A stretch of 42,180 nucleotides of DNA from an uncultured Verrucomicrobiota bacterium. Its GTDB lineage: Bacteria > Verrucomicrobiota > Verrucomicrobiia > Opitutales > Opitutaceae. The stretch is taken from NCBI GenBank assembly GCA_913058185.1, contig CAJXQX010000028.1, positions 1 through 42,180 of the forward strand, read 5' to 3'. Positions 1-8,603 of the stretch are shown here, one piece after another (positions within the stretch are counted from its first letter, which is position 1; the number at the start of each line of letters is the position of its first letter). The translations under genes and the position numbers were made by a program. The notes under the pieces are model-generated. The model saw nothing but the letters and a program-made list of their open reading frames with translations, did not search any database and was not told where the DNA came from.

Positions 1-792
1 GTGAGTATAGATCTGAGTCGTCTCCAACTTCGCATGCCCCAGTAGATCCTGTACCGTGCGGATATCTGTCCCCGACTCCAGCAAGTGGGTCGCGAAGCAA
101 TGACGTAGCACATGGGGCGTCACCGCTTTATCGATCTCCGCTCTTTGCCCCGCTGCTTTCACAGATTTCTGTAGCGTTGTATCCAGAATATGATGCCGGC
201 GCTCCAAGCCTGACACCGGATCAATCGAAAACTCTCGGCTCGAGGACACCCATTGCCATATACATTCCTCACCTGCCTTCGGGGACTTTCGAGCTAAACC
301 GTCCGGCATCCATGCTCCGGCCCGTTTTTCACTCCGATCACGCTCATACCACGTTTTGATGGTATCGAGCTGAAGCATGAGCCGCGGAACCAAACGTTCC
401 GGCAAAATTGTCTGCCGATCCTTCCGTCCCTTCCCCATGCGCACAGTAAAAACACCTCTCGCCGGATCCACGTCCTTCACCCTAAGCCGCAACAGCTCCA
501 TCAGGCGCAACCCGCTGCCGTAGGCCAACTCGGCCATCAATCGATGTGGATCCTCCATCGCCGTAAATAGGCAACCGCACTCATCGCGCGTCAGCACCAC
601 CGGAATCTTCCGGCGTCGCTGCGCGTGCAGAAAGTCAGAAAAATCAACCAACTCGATCTTTGGAGATTTTTGGAGAAAGAACACCAACGCATTGAGTGCC
701 TGTTTTTGCGTCGAAGGCGCCACGTTTAGCCGCACCACCAAATCGCTCAGAAACCGCTTCACATCGGCACCATCCGCCTGCCCAGGCGTCAT
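1..792 (-). CDS. Integron-type tyrosine recombinase (IntI), 3' end beyond the window, N-terminus short
   Basis: Site-specific recombinase of the IntI group, which in integrons moves gene cassettes between attC and attI sites. Reading on the minus strand from the ATG at 792 gives 264 residues before the window edge. The catalytic set is visible: Arg96 in YGSGLRLME, His227/Arg230 in HVLRH, His253 in LLGH, and Tyr262 in IYTH (codon at 7-9). The IntI-specific insert is present as WMPDGLARKSPKAG (residues 161-174) followed by DPVSGLERRHH, which separates it from XerC/XerD. The family normally has about 50 more N-terminal residues. Here the frame is open only to 852, next to the recJ stop codon at 853-855, so the first part of the SAM-like core-binding domain is missing and the true start is uncertain. 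No cassettes or attC-like sites lie on its 5' side, where recJ sits. It may be a 5'-truncated relic or may start at a non-ATG codon. Family assignment is firm; functionality is unknown. Confidence 0.85.
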   Translation of the reverse strand, partial: MTPGQADGADVKRFLSDLVVRLNVAPSTQKQALNALVFFLQKSPKIELVDFSDFLHAQRRRKIPVVLTRDECGCLFTAMEDPHRLMAELAYGSGLRLMELLRLRVKDVDPARGVFTVRMGKGRKDRQTILPERLVPRLMLQLDTIKTWYERDRSEKRAGAWMPDGLARKSPKAGEECIWQWVSSSREFSIDPVSGLERRHHILDTTLQKSVKAAGQRAEIDKAVTPHVLRHCFATHLLESGTDIRTVQDLLGHAKLETTQIYTH

Positions 793-852
793 CCCAGCAC
801 CCAAGAATTTGTTGAAATGTTGGCCCCCTAACCTCTCGAAACTTTCGAGGAA

Positions 853-2574
853 CTAGCCCGGTTCCGAAATCCGCCAATCGACCAAGTCGAGCTGCATCAA
901 TTTGCGGTCGTTGAAGTGATTCCAACGTAAGTGAATCGCGAGGTCGATTGACTCACCGGCCGGCGGCAGCCGGTCGGCCATTTTCCAAGCCACCCCGAAT
1001 AGACGGCGACCGCGGGAGTCCTCAAAACTGAAACGAAAATGGTGTTGTTTGAAGACATCGGGACGTTGGCGAAGGGTCACGCCTTTGATCCCACATACCG
1101 GCTCGGCATTAGCCTGCCCAAATGGATGCAGGGTATCGAGTTCATCCATTAACTTAGTCCCAATTTGCTCCGGCTCCAACCACGTGGAAATGGGCAACTC
1201 GCGCTCTTCAATTTCATCCCCTACCCGGGCGGTAATCGCAGCCGAGAAGGCTGCCCTGAACCCGTCGAGGTTTTCTTTTAAAACTCCGACTCCAACCGCC
1301 ATGGGATGGCCTCCCCAACTGCCAAGATGTTCATCACAGTCAGCTAACACTTCCACCAAGCTGACCCCATCGATGCTGCGACCGGAGCCTTTGGCTTGAT
1401 CGCCTTCGTTGCCGAGCACGACACAGGGGCGATTATATTTACGCGATACGCGACCAGCCACGATACCGACTACACCCGGGTGCCAATCATCGTGATAGAG
1501 CACGATTCCCGCGTCTTCGGAATAAAGGGTCTCAACGAGTCGCTCGGCCTCTTGCGTAATCGCTCGCTCGATATCCTGCCGCTCGCGATTGAGGTCATCG
1601 AGTTTGTTGGCCGTAGCCATCCCCTCGTGGTGGCTCTCACTGAGAAGGAGCTCCACTGACAACGCAGCGTCGGCCAGACGGCCACTGGCGTTGATCCGTG
1701 GGCCCATGCGGAAAGATATGTCGACCGGTGCTATCCCGATCTCCGGTCTCACTCCTGAGACCTCCATCAGAGCTCGTAAGCCCGGACGCTCGGTTGTCCC
1801 CAGTACCCGCAGACCGTGCCGCGCCATGAGGCGGTTTTCGCCGCGCAATGGCACCAAGTCGGCGATGGTGCCCATCGCTGCTAGATCAAGGTAATCGCGT
1901 AATTTGATGCGAAACGCGACTGGGTGATTTTCCTGTCGCAGGTGTTTCAACAGGCCGTGCGCCAGTTTGAAAACTAAGCCCACCGTGCAAAGGTTGCGCC
2001 AGGCGTCATCGTCTTCTCCGGGGTATACGTGCGGATTGATGAGAATGGCATCGGTCACGGCTCCTTCACGGGAGCGGTGATGGTCGACAATGATGACATC
2101 CACTCCTTCGGACCTCAGGTAAGCGATTTCCTCCAATGAGTTCGTGCCGCAATCCAAGGCCACAAAGAGCTGAGGTTTGCCGTCACGGAGTGCCCGGTCG
2201 ATCGCACTGCGCGACAGACCGTAGCCATCTTCCATTCGACGCGGCACCACGTAACGTGGGCTGAGCCCGAAACGACGTAGGATACTTACCAGTAGTGTGG
2301 TGCTACTGACGCCATCCACATCGTAGTCTCCGAGCACCACGACGTCTTCGCGGGCCTCGATCGCAGCGGCCAGACGCTTCGCGGCGTCTTCCAGATTGGT
2401 CAGCAGGAACGGGTCCGCTAACTCCGCGATCGCGGGATGGAGAAACTGTTTCGCCTTCGCTTCAGTCTTGATGTCAAGGCGCCACAACAGCTCCGCAATT
2501 TGCGGGCTCAGGCTCGCATCCTTGCTCAGCGCCCCCACCTCATCGGCCGGGGGTGGCGTGTAAGTCCAACGCAT
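853..2574 (-). CDS. recJ: Single-stranded-DNA-specific exonuclease RecJ
   Basis: Mn/Mg-dependent 5'-3' exonuclease on single-stranded DNA, acting in RecF-pathway recombination and mismatch and base-excision repair. It has 573 residues, a normal length. The DHH-phosphoesterase motif I is DYDVDG (residues 83-88), motif III is DHH (164-166), and the DHHA1 part contains WHPGVVGIVAGR and SWGGHPMAVG. The C-terminal OB-like region ends in DWRISEPG and looks complete. The start is the ATG at 2574, 21 bases after the secDF stop, so recJ is probably cotranscribed as the last gene of yajC-secDF-recJ. Its TAG stop (853-855) is immediately followed in the same frame by the integrase reading frame, with no terminator between. 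Confidence 0.96.
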   Translation of the reverse strand: MRWTYTPPPADEVGALSKDASLSPQIAELLWRLDIKTEAKAKQFLHPAIAELADPFLLTNLEDAAKRLAAAIEAREDVVVLGDYDVDGVSSTTLLVSILRRFGLSPRYVVPRRMEDGYGLSRSAIDRALRDGKPQLFVALDCGTNSLEEIAYLRSEGVDVIIVDHHRSREGAVTDAILINPHVYPGEDDDAWRNLCTVGLVFKLAHGLLKHLRQENHPVAFRIKLRDYLDLAAMGTIADLVPLRGENRLMARHGLRVLGTTERPGLRALMEVSGVRPEIGIAPVDISFRMGPRINASGRLADAALSVELLLSESHHEGMATANKLDDLNRERQDIERAITQEAERLVETLYSEDAGIVLYHDDWHPGVVGIVAGRVSRKYNRPCVVLGNEGDQAKGSGRSIDGVSLVEVLADCDEHLGSWGGHPMAVGVGVLKENLDGFRAAFSAAITARVGDEIEERELPISTWLEPEQIGTKLMDELDTLHPFGQANAEPVCGIKGVTLRQRPDVFKQHHFRFSFEDSRGRRLFGVAWKMADRLPPAGESIDLAIHLRWNHFNDRKLMQLDLVDWRISEPG

Positions 2575-2595
2575 CAGGTTTTGCTGAGAATCAGC

Positions 2596-5154
2596 TTATT
2601 CCGATGCGCGGCTGGAACCGGTCCACTCGTAGGTCGGTTTGACGTCTTGATGTTTCTCCACGTGTTTGCGATCACCCTTATGATACCAGAAGAAGATCGG
2701 ACTCGCGATGAAGATAGACGAGAAGGTGCCGGTGACGACACCCACGAGGAAGGTGAAAGCGAGATCGTTGATCACGCCACCGCCCCAGATAAACAAGGCG
2801 ATCGAAGCCAGGAAGGTCGTAATACTGGTGAGTATTGAACGGGTGAAGACCTTGTTGATGGCGTTGTTGATTACGTCGCGCAGTTTCGTGTCGGGGTTGA
2901 GTTTCAACTCCTCTCGAATGCGATCAAATACGACGATAGTATCATTAATTGAGTAACCAGCCACCAGCAGGATGGCCGCAACCATCGGCGCCGTGAATTG
3001 GCGATCGAACAGCACAAACAATCCGATCGTCATCAAGATATCGTGAACGGTCGCGGTGACCGCACCGAGGCCGAAGCCAAACTCGAAACGGAACGCCACG
3101 TAGAGTAGGATGCCGACAATCGCCAAACCGAGGGACATGAAGGCATTCCAACGAATCTCTTCGCCAATAGCCGGTCCAATGGTGGTTTCGCCGACGACAT
3201 CAAACCCGGCGGCCGGGAATTCGGAGGCCAAGAGGTCGAGCACGCGACTCCCCTCACCCGTCGGCACCTGAACCTTAAGGGTCTCGGATTCACCTGCGAA
3301 ATCGCTTTGGAAAATTGGGTTGGCTTCACCGATACCGGCGGCCTCGAGGGCGGAGCGGACGGCTCCGGTATCCACCACCTGAGTGTAGGCTAAGTTCACT
3401 TCGTCACCACCGACAAAATCGATACCGTAAATGCTGTCACCCTTGTAGGCCACGACACCGATACCGATCAACACGATCACCCATGAAACACCGAAGGCGG
3501 GTCGAGCCCACTTGAGGAAGTCAAACTTAGGAATCCCAGCCGGCACGTGCATGCGGAATTTCTTGATAATCTCACCTTCGATGAAGAGCTCGAGGAGCAA
3601 CTTGGTGACGACCAAGGCGCAGAAGACCGTGGAGAAAACACCGATGGTGAGGGTGACACCGAATCCCTTAACAGGGCCCGTGCCGAACACGATCATCAGC
3701 GAGGACGTAATCAACGTCGTGATGTTCGCATCCAAAATAGTGGAGAGCACTTTTTCGTGACCGGCGAGGAAGGCCGCCTTGAGCGACTTACCCGTATTCA
3801 ACTCTTCTCGTATTCGTTCGAAGATCAGGATGTTCGAATCCACCGCCATACCGACGGTGAGCACGATACCGGCGACTCCCGGCAGAGTGATCGTAGCGCC
3901 AAGACTGGCGAGCACACCCATGATAATGAGCAGATTGATCGAAAGACTGATGACGGCGAAGACCCCACCGATAGTGTAGATGAGAACCATGAAGCCCGCG
4001 ACGAGGATAATCGCGACTTGCGAAGCCTTGATGCCCGAAGCTATCGCGTCTTCCGCGAGGGAGGGACCGACTTCATTTTGCTCTTGGATCTTAAGTTCTA
4101 CGTCGAGCGGGTTGTTCAACACGTTGGCGAGGTCGATCGCTTCACGTTGGGTAAAGGAACCAGTGATCTCGGCTGAGCCGCCACCGATACGCTCACGCAC
4201 GGATGGTGCGGAGGACAGACGACCATCAAGCACGACTGCCAATTGGCCGGGACGACCGGTGCGCTGACCTTCCAAAGCCAGGGCTTCGGTCACGGCGGCG
4301 AAGCGTTCAGAGCCTTCGTCGTTGAAACTGAGGTTCACCTTGTAAGCACCAAACTGATCCATGGTCGGAAACGCAGTATCAACCAATTCACCCGTCATCT
4401 CAGGGACGCGCTTCACGAAGTAGTCGACCAGGAATGGGGTGCCGTCGGCGTTATCCCCCTCTTGGGTCAGGATCTCATAACCGGGAGGAATCTGTCCGGG
4501 AGGCACGGAGGCCGGAGAAAGAGTCGGATGGACGAGGCGGAAATCGAGGCGCGCTGGTTTCTTAACCGCGTCGACGACTTCGGGATTGTCCTTGGTGCTG
4601 ATTCCGGGGAGCTGCACCTCGATGCGGTTGTTGCCAACCGGGCGGATGATGGGTTCGGCGACACCAAACTCATTTACCCGGTCGCTGATGATCTCGATAG
4701 CCTTGGCGAGATTCTCTTCGCGCTCGTATTCGTTTACGCCCTCGGCGACACCGTCGTCTTGAACTTCGAGGATGAAGGCGACACCGCCCTTGAGATCGAG
4801 ACCGAGCTGCAGGCGCCCCTTGGATTGCTGCAGGAGGTGGTCGAGCAGGATAGCGTTGCGCTTCTCGACGTTAATCAGCGAAGCCTCGAGGCGAATCTCA
4901 GGAAAGAACTTGGAGAGATCGATTCGCTGCGCTTTGCCAATTTTCTTGAGGGCAAGAAATACGGTTTTCGCCTCGTCTCTCGCGACCATCTGGCTAGCTT
5001 GGGCCATAATCGATTCGAACTCGGTGACATCCGCTGAGGCTTCAGCATGAATGTAGTCGTTGAAAGGCGTGTCGTGAAGGGGAAGGAGCGATGATATAGC
5101 CCATGCGCCAATAAAGGCGATGAGCGTAATCTTGAAGAGGTTACGTTTGAACAT
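2596..5154 (-). CDS. secDF: Fused SecD-SecF protein translocase subunit
   Basis: Inner-membrane accessory of the Sec translocon that uses the proton-motive force to help pull proteins across after SecA. It has 852 residues and joins SecD (N-terminal, to roughly residue 530) and SecF (C-terminal) in one chain, as in several Verrucomicrobiota, Bacteroidota and Bacillus. An N-terminal membrane anchor is followed by GLDLKGGVAFIL (SecD), a periplasmic P1 domain, a cluster of membrane helices containing GMAVDSNILIFERIREEL, then the SecF domain with YGIDFVGGDEV and AGYSINDTIVVFDRIREEL. The two homologous DxNxxxFERIREE-type motifs, one per half, confirm the internal duplication. yajC lies 110 bases upstream on the same strand, forming the usual yajC-secDF unit. 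Confidence 0.97.
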   Translation of the reverse strand: MFKRNLFKITLIAFIGAWAISSLLPLHDTPFNDYIHAEASADVTEFESIMAQASQMVARDEAKTVFLALKKIGKAQRIDLSKFFPEIRLEASLINVEKRNAILLDHLLQQSKGRLQLGLDLKGGVAFILEVQDDGVAEGVNEYEREENLAKAIEIISDRVNEFGVAEPIIRPVGNNRIEVQLPGISTKDNPEVVDAVKKPARLDFRLVHPTLSPASVPPGQIPPGYEILTQEGDNADGTPFLVDYFVKRVPEMTGELVDTAFPTMDQFGAYKVNLSFNDEGSERFAAVTEALALEGQRTGRPGQLAVVLDGRLSSAPSVRERIGGGSAEITGSFTQREAIDLANVLNNPLDVELKIQEQNEVGPSLAEDAIASGIKASQVAIILVAGFMVLIYTIGGVFAVISLSINLLIIMGVLASLGATITLPGVAGIVLTVGMAVDSNILIFERIREELNTGKSLKAAFLAGHEKVLSTILDANITTLITSSLMIVFGTGPVKGFGVTLTIGVFSTVFCALVVTKLLLELFIEGEIIKKFRMHVPAGIPKFDFLKWARPAFGVSWVIVLIGIGVVAYKGDSIYGIDFVGGDEVNLAYTQVVDTGAVRSALEAAGIGEANPIFQSDFAGESETLKVQVPTGEGSRVLDLLASEFPAAGFDVVGETTIGPAIGEEIRWNAFMSLGLAIVGILLYVAFRFEFGFGLGAVTATVHDILMTIGLFVLFDRQFTAPMVAAILLVAGYSINDTIVVFDRIREELKLNPDTKLRDVINNAINKVFTRSILTSITTFLASIALFIWGGGVINDLAFTFLVGVVTGTFSSIFIASPIFFWYHKGDRKHVEKHQDVKPTYEWTGSSRASE

Positions 5155-5264
5155 TTCGGGCTTAGGTTAAATCGGAGGGTATCTCAAATGTGCCGAAGGC
5201 ACGGGATTGAGACGGCAATGCGAGACATTGCGGGTGCAGAACGGGTTAAATTAATAGAGGGAAC

Positions 5265-5585
5265 TTACGAATCAGCTTTTTTAACCACCGAGGAAACGAA
5301 GGTTTTGCCAACCTCGACCTTGGTCGTGTCGGCGACTCGCACGACGAAGCGATCATCTTTCACGCCTACAATCGTGCCGAGGAGACCACCAGCTGTTACA
5401 ATTTCGTCACCATTGCCGAGCTCTTTAAGCATTTGATCATGCGCTTTCTGTTTTTTGCGCTGGGGAGCGATCATCAAAAACCACATCGCGGCGAAAAGTA
5501 GACCGAAGAAAATGAGCTGATTGGCGGGGTTCGCACCACCGGGTCCGGGCTGAGCTTGGGCGAATACTGTGAGAATTGAGGTCAT
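5265..5585 (-). CDS. yajC: Sec translocon accessory protein YajC
   Basis: Small single-pass inner-membrane protein that copurifies with SecDF as part of the holotranslocon. It has 106 residues. A short glycine/proline-rich N-terminus is followed by one hydrophobic segment (about residues 22-42), then the family block MIAPQRKKQKAHDQML and the cytosolic part with GDEIVTAGGLLGTIV. It is the first gene of yajC-secDF-recJ. The tgt gene often found upstream of yajC is absent here, because speA diverges from it instead. The shared 97-base intergenic stretch (5586-5682) must hold both promoters, but I see no convincing -35/-10 pair there. Confidence 0.95.
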   Translation of the reverse strand: MTSILTVFAQAQPGPGGANPANQLIFFGLLFAAMWFLMIAPQRKKQKAHDQMLKELGNGDEIVTAGGLLGTIVGVKDDRFVVRVADTTKVEVGKTFVSSVVKKADS

Positions 5586-5682
5586 ATTGGCGTTGCGTGT
5601 TGCTGGTCGTAAAAAAAGAAACGAGCATCTAACCGTTCCAGAAGTTCAAAAAGCAAGCCAGTAAACCCTCCACTCTCCTCTC

Positions 5683-7632
5683 TTGAAGACCGAAGCAGAA
5701 ACCACGTGGTCCACGGCCCAATCCGAAGAGCTTTACGGCTTCCCCCGGTGGGGCTCCGGCCATTTCCACGCCAATACCTCCGGGATGGTCACGGTCGAAC
5801 CTCTCGCCGACGGTCGCCAGATCTGTATTAAAGACGTCATCGACGAGGCTGTCGGCACCGGAATGCAGGCGCCATTTGTGATTCGATTCCAGGATCTGCT
5901 GCGCCATCGAGTCGAGCGACTGAATCTCGCATTCAACCAAGCGATTAAGGAAGAGAACTACGACGCACGCTACCGCGGGGTCTTTCCGATCAAGGTGAAC
6001 CAGCTGCGTGAAGTCGTAGAAGAGATCGTAGATGCAGGAGCCGAATTCGAATACGGCCTCGAAGCCGGCTCGAAGCCCGAACTCGTGATCGCTCTGGCCA
6101 TGCATGAGGGCAAGGACCGCCTGATCATCTGCAACGGCTACAAGGACCCCGATTACATCCGTCTGGCCCTCCTTGGGCGCAAACTCGGCAAACAGATCGT
6201 CATCGTCGTCGAACAGCTCAGCGAGGTAGACCACATCGTCGCCCTTGCCAAAGAAACCGGCGTCGAACCGGTTATCGGCTTTCGAGCCAAACTTTTAACG
6301 CGCGGCGAAGGCAAATGGGCGTCCTCCACCGGCGAGAACGCTAAATTCGGCCTCAATACCGCCGAAATCCTCCTCGCCGCTAGAAAACTCCGCAAAGCCA
6401 ACCTGACCGACTGCGTGCGTCTCCTGCACTTCCATATCGGTTCTCAGGTGCCTAATATTCTCACCATCAAAAAAGCCGTGGTGGAGGCGTCACGCTTCTA
6501 CTGCCAATTGGTAAAGATGGGCTTCCCGATGGGGATCTTGGACGTTGGTGGTGGCCTCGGCATCGATTACGACGGTTCGCGCACGAATTTCGAGAGCTCG
6601 ATGAACTACTCGATGGAGGAATATGCGAGCGATGTCGTAGCCAACATCCGCGATATCTGCGTGACCGCCGACGTCGCCGTGCCCGACATCACTTCCGAGT
6701 CCGGACGCGCCGTCGTCGCCCCCCACTCTATGCTGGTCGTCGAAGTCTTCGAACGCATCAGTAAACGCGAATCGCTCAGCGTAAAACAGCGCCCCAAGAA
6801 AAAGCACAAAGTCGTCAAGGACCTTGAAGCCCTAGCGGAGAGTAAAACTAACCTCGGTCGGCTCGAACGTTACCACGACGCGCTGCAGCGGAAAGAGGAA
6901 GCGTTCTCTCTCTTCAATCTGGGTTACCTCGATCTCGAAAACCGGGCGGCGGCCGAATCCCTTTTTTGGCAAATCTGCGAAGAGGTCGTCCGCGGCGACC
7001 GCGATACAGGCTTCATTCCCGAAGAGCTGCTCGAGCTCAAGGGGATGTTGGCCGATCAATACGTGTGTAATTTCTCCGTCTTCCAGTCGCTTCTAGACCA
7101 CTGGGCGCTCAAGCAGCTTTTCCCCATCGCTCCGCTCCATCGCCTAGACGAGAAACCGTCCGTCGATGCCATACTCGTGGACATCACCTGCGACTCCGAC
7201 GGCAAAATCGATTCGTTCATCGACCTCGAGGATACCAGTCACCACCTCCCCCTTCATCCGCTCAACGGGGAGCCCTACTATTTAGGGGTTTTCCTCACCG
7301 GCGCCTATCAGGATATCATGGGCGATCTGCACAACCTGTTTGGTCGCGTAAACGAGGTGCACGTCTTCCTCGAAGACGACGAGGAAAACGGTTTCTACAT
7401 TGAGGAGACTCTCCAAGGTTCGCGCATCCGCGACGTGGTTAACGGCGTGCAATACTCACACAACGACCTCTCGCGGCGCATCAAGAAACTGATCGATGCC
7501 GCTACCAAACGGGATGAAATCAAGCCCCGCGAAGGCGTGCGCTGGTTAGAACTCTACGAAAACATCCTCGAGACCAAAACCTACCTCAACATCGAGCGGC
7601 CTCCAAAAAAGAAGCCGCGCAAGAAACGGTAG
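5683..7632 (+). CDS. speA: Biosynthetic arginine decarboxylase
   Basis: PLP-dependent fold-III (alanine-racemase-like) enzyme converting L-arginine to agmatine and CO2, the entry to agmatine-derived putrescine and spermidine. It has 649 residues, near the family's usual 630-660. The PLP lysine is Lys104 in FPIKVNQ. Other landmarks are LHFHIGSQ, DVGGGLGIDYDGS (phosphate/glycine loop) and SESGRAVVA. The frame has an upstream stop at 5662-5664 and no ATG before Met35, so the start chosen is TTG 5683. It keeps the family's N-terminal WS..S.ELYG..WG.G.F block, but no clear Shine-Dalgarno sequence precedes it. The C-terminus is a lysine/arginine-rich tail (PPKKKPRKKR). It diverges from yajC and converges on the lipoprotein gene after it. 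The enzyme call is firm; the exact start is less so. Confidence 0.94.
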   Translation: MKTEAETTWSTAQSEELYGFPRWGSGHFHANTSGMVTVEPLADGRQICIKDVIDEAVGTGMQAPFVIRFQDLLRHRVERLNLAFNQAIKEENYDARYRGVFPIKVNQLREVVEEIVDAGAEFEYGLEAGSKPELVIALAMHEGKDRLIICNGYKDPDYIRLALLGRKLGKQIVIVVEQLSEVDHIVALAKETGVEPVIGFRAKLLTRGEGKWASSTGENAKFGLNTAEILLAARKLRKANLTDCVRLLHFHIGSQVPNILTIKKAVVEASRFYCQLVKMGFPMGILDVGGGLGIDYDGSRTNFESSMNYSMEEYASDVVANIRDICVTADVAVPDITSESGRAVVAPHSMLVVEVFERISKRESLSVKQRPKKKHKVVKDLEALAESKTNLGRLERYHDALQRKEEAFSLFNLGYLDLENRAAAESLFWQICEEVVRGDRDTGFIPEELLELKGMLADQYVCNFSVFQSLLDHWALKQLFPIAPLHRLDEKPSVDAILVDITCDSDGKIDSFIDLEDTSHHLPLHPLNGEPYYLGVFLTGAYQDIMGDLHNLFGRVNEVHVFLEDDEENGFYIEETLQGSRIRDVVNGVQYSHNDLSRRIKKLIDAATKRDEIKPREGVRWLELYENILETKTYLNIERPPKKKPRKKR

Positions 7633-7658
7633 GGCCTTTCGGGTATCACCCTCCCCGA

Positions 7659-8270
7659 TCAATCGTGCCAACGTTTTTCTCCAGCTACTATCGCGAGATC
7701 GAGAAAATCCTCTTCGCGCGGAATGGCGCAGCCATGGGCCGGCGAATACGCACAATAGGGATTGTAGGCCCCGTTGAAGTCCAAGGTGTAGAGGTGTTCG
7801 GAATCGGCTGAGAATTCGAAATCAAGATAGCGCCCTACTTCGTAGGTTGAATCTCCCGTGGTCCGATCGGTGAACCATATTCCGTAGTAGTGGCCATCCG
7901 GAATCACCATGCGATAAACCCGCACTTGGTGCGTTCGACCATCATGCTTAAAGGCGAGCGAACCATAGAGATCTCCGGCTCTTTCCCGGCCCTTAGTATC
8001 GAAAATCGTGATGGGCTCGGGTTTCGCCATAACCGTCAACTTACTCTGGAAAACCCACTCCGAATCCGGCTCAAAATAGTGCAGTGGAGAAAACCCCACC
8101 GGGTGCTTCTCATGATTGAACGGCGAACTCGGATCGTCTCGCATCCAAGCATCCTTCCCCGTCCGGGCCTCCAGCGTTTGCTCGAGGGAAAACTCCTCCT
8201 CCAGCGTTGGCGGTGCACATCCGAGCATAAGCACGATCGCGAGACAGGGGATTAAGCGAGGCATCATCAT
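7659..8270 (-). CDS. DUF1684 family lipoprotein, function unknown
   Basis: A 203-residue predicted lipoprotein. The hydrophobic leader ends in LMLGC (Cys18), followed by a mature domain of the DUF1684 type. Typical blocks are visible: SPFNHEKHPVGFSPLHYF, YGSLAF, DSTYEVGRYLDFEF, then DFNGAYNPYCAYSPAHGCAIP and the C-terminal VAGEKRW. The cysteine- and proline-rich AYNPYCAYS...CAIP segment is the best family signature. No catalytic role is established for the family that I can name. It starts with three consecutive ATG codons, and 8270 is simply the first. It is convergent with speA (26-base gap) and reads away from hrpB, with the REPIN-like element between. Confidence 0.85.
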   Translation of the reverse strand: MMMPRLIPCLAIVLMLGCAPPTLEEEFSLEQTLEARTGKDAWMRDDPSSPFNHEKHPVGFSPLHYFEPDSEWVFQSKLTVMAKPEPITIFDTKGRERAGDLYGSLAFKHDGRTHQVRVYRMVIPDGHYYGIWFTDRTTGDSTYEVGRYLDFEFSADSEHLYTLDFNGAYNPYCAYSPAHGCAIPREEDFLDLAIVAGEKRWHD

Positions 8271-8456
8271 GGCTCGAGATAATCCCCCGCCCGCATTGGG
8301 TCAATCGCCCAAGTCCAACCGCTCTCCGCAACGACGGACAGGGTCACCAAAACGGTTAAAAGTGAAGGGCCAGATAACAGCACATGCAGAACATTTTTTA
8401 CCGTTTGAATTTGTCATCGACCGGGTTTCGTCGAGGACACCGTCTACACTGATTGA

Positions 8457-8592
8457 GGTAGGGACGGACCGCTGGGCCGGCCGCAGTATCAAGGGCAACT
8501 ACAGCTTTCAGCGCGAGTTGCGCCACGATGACGATGGCATGCTTCGCAGGCCCGAGAGACAATGGCGGACGGCCCAGCGGTCCGTCCCTACC
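8457..8592. repeat. REPIN-like inverted repeat element, 136 bp
   Basis: Two 28-base arms, 8457-8484 (GGTAGGGACGGACCGCTGGG...) and 8565-8592, are reverse complements with one mismatch and enclose 80 bases. This is the architecture of REP doublets (REPINs) or small MITEs mobilised in trans by RAYT-type or other transposases. None is in the window. The right arm ends 12 bases from the hrpB stop codon, so the transcript could fold there and help end hrpB transcription, though there is no U-run. The rest of this gene-free stretch (8271-8456) holds nothing I recognise. Confidence 0.75.
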
Positions 8593-8603
8593 CTGTCTAA
8601 GAA

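Noticed and set aside
4243-5037. 264-codon plus-strand frame inside secDF
   Set aside because: It is the complement of a strongly supported SecDF coding region and is rich in charged, non-family-like sequence.
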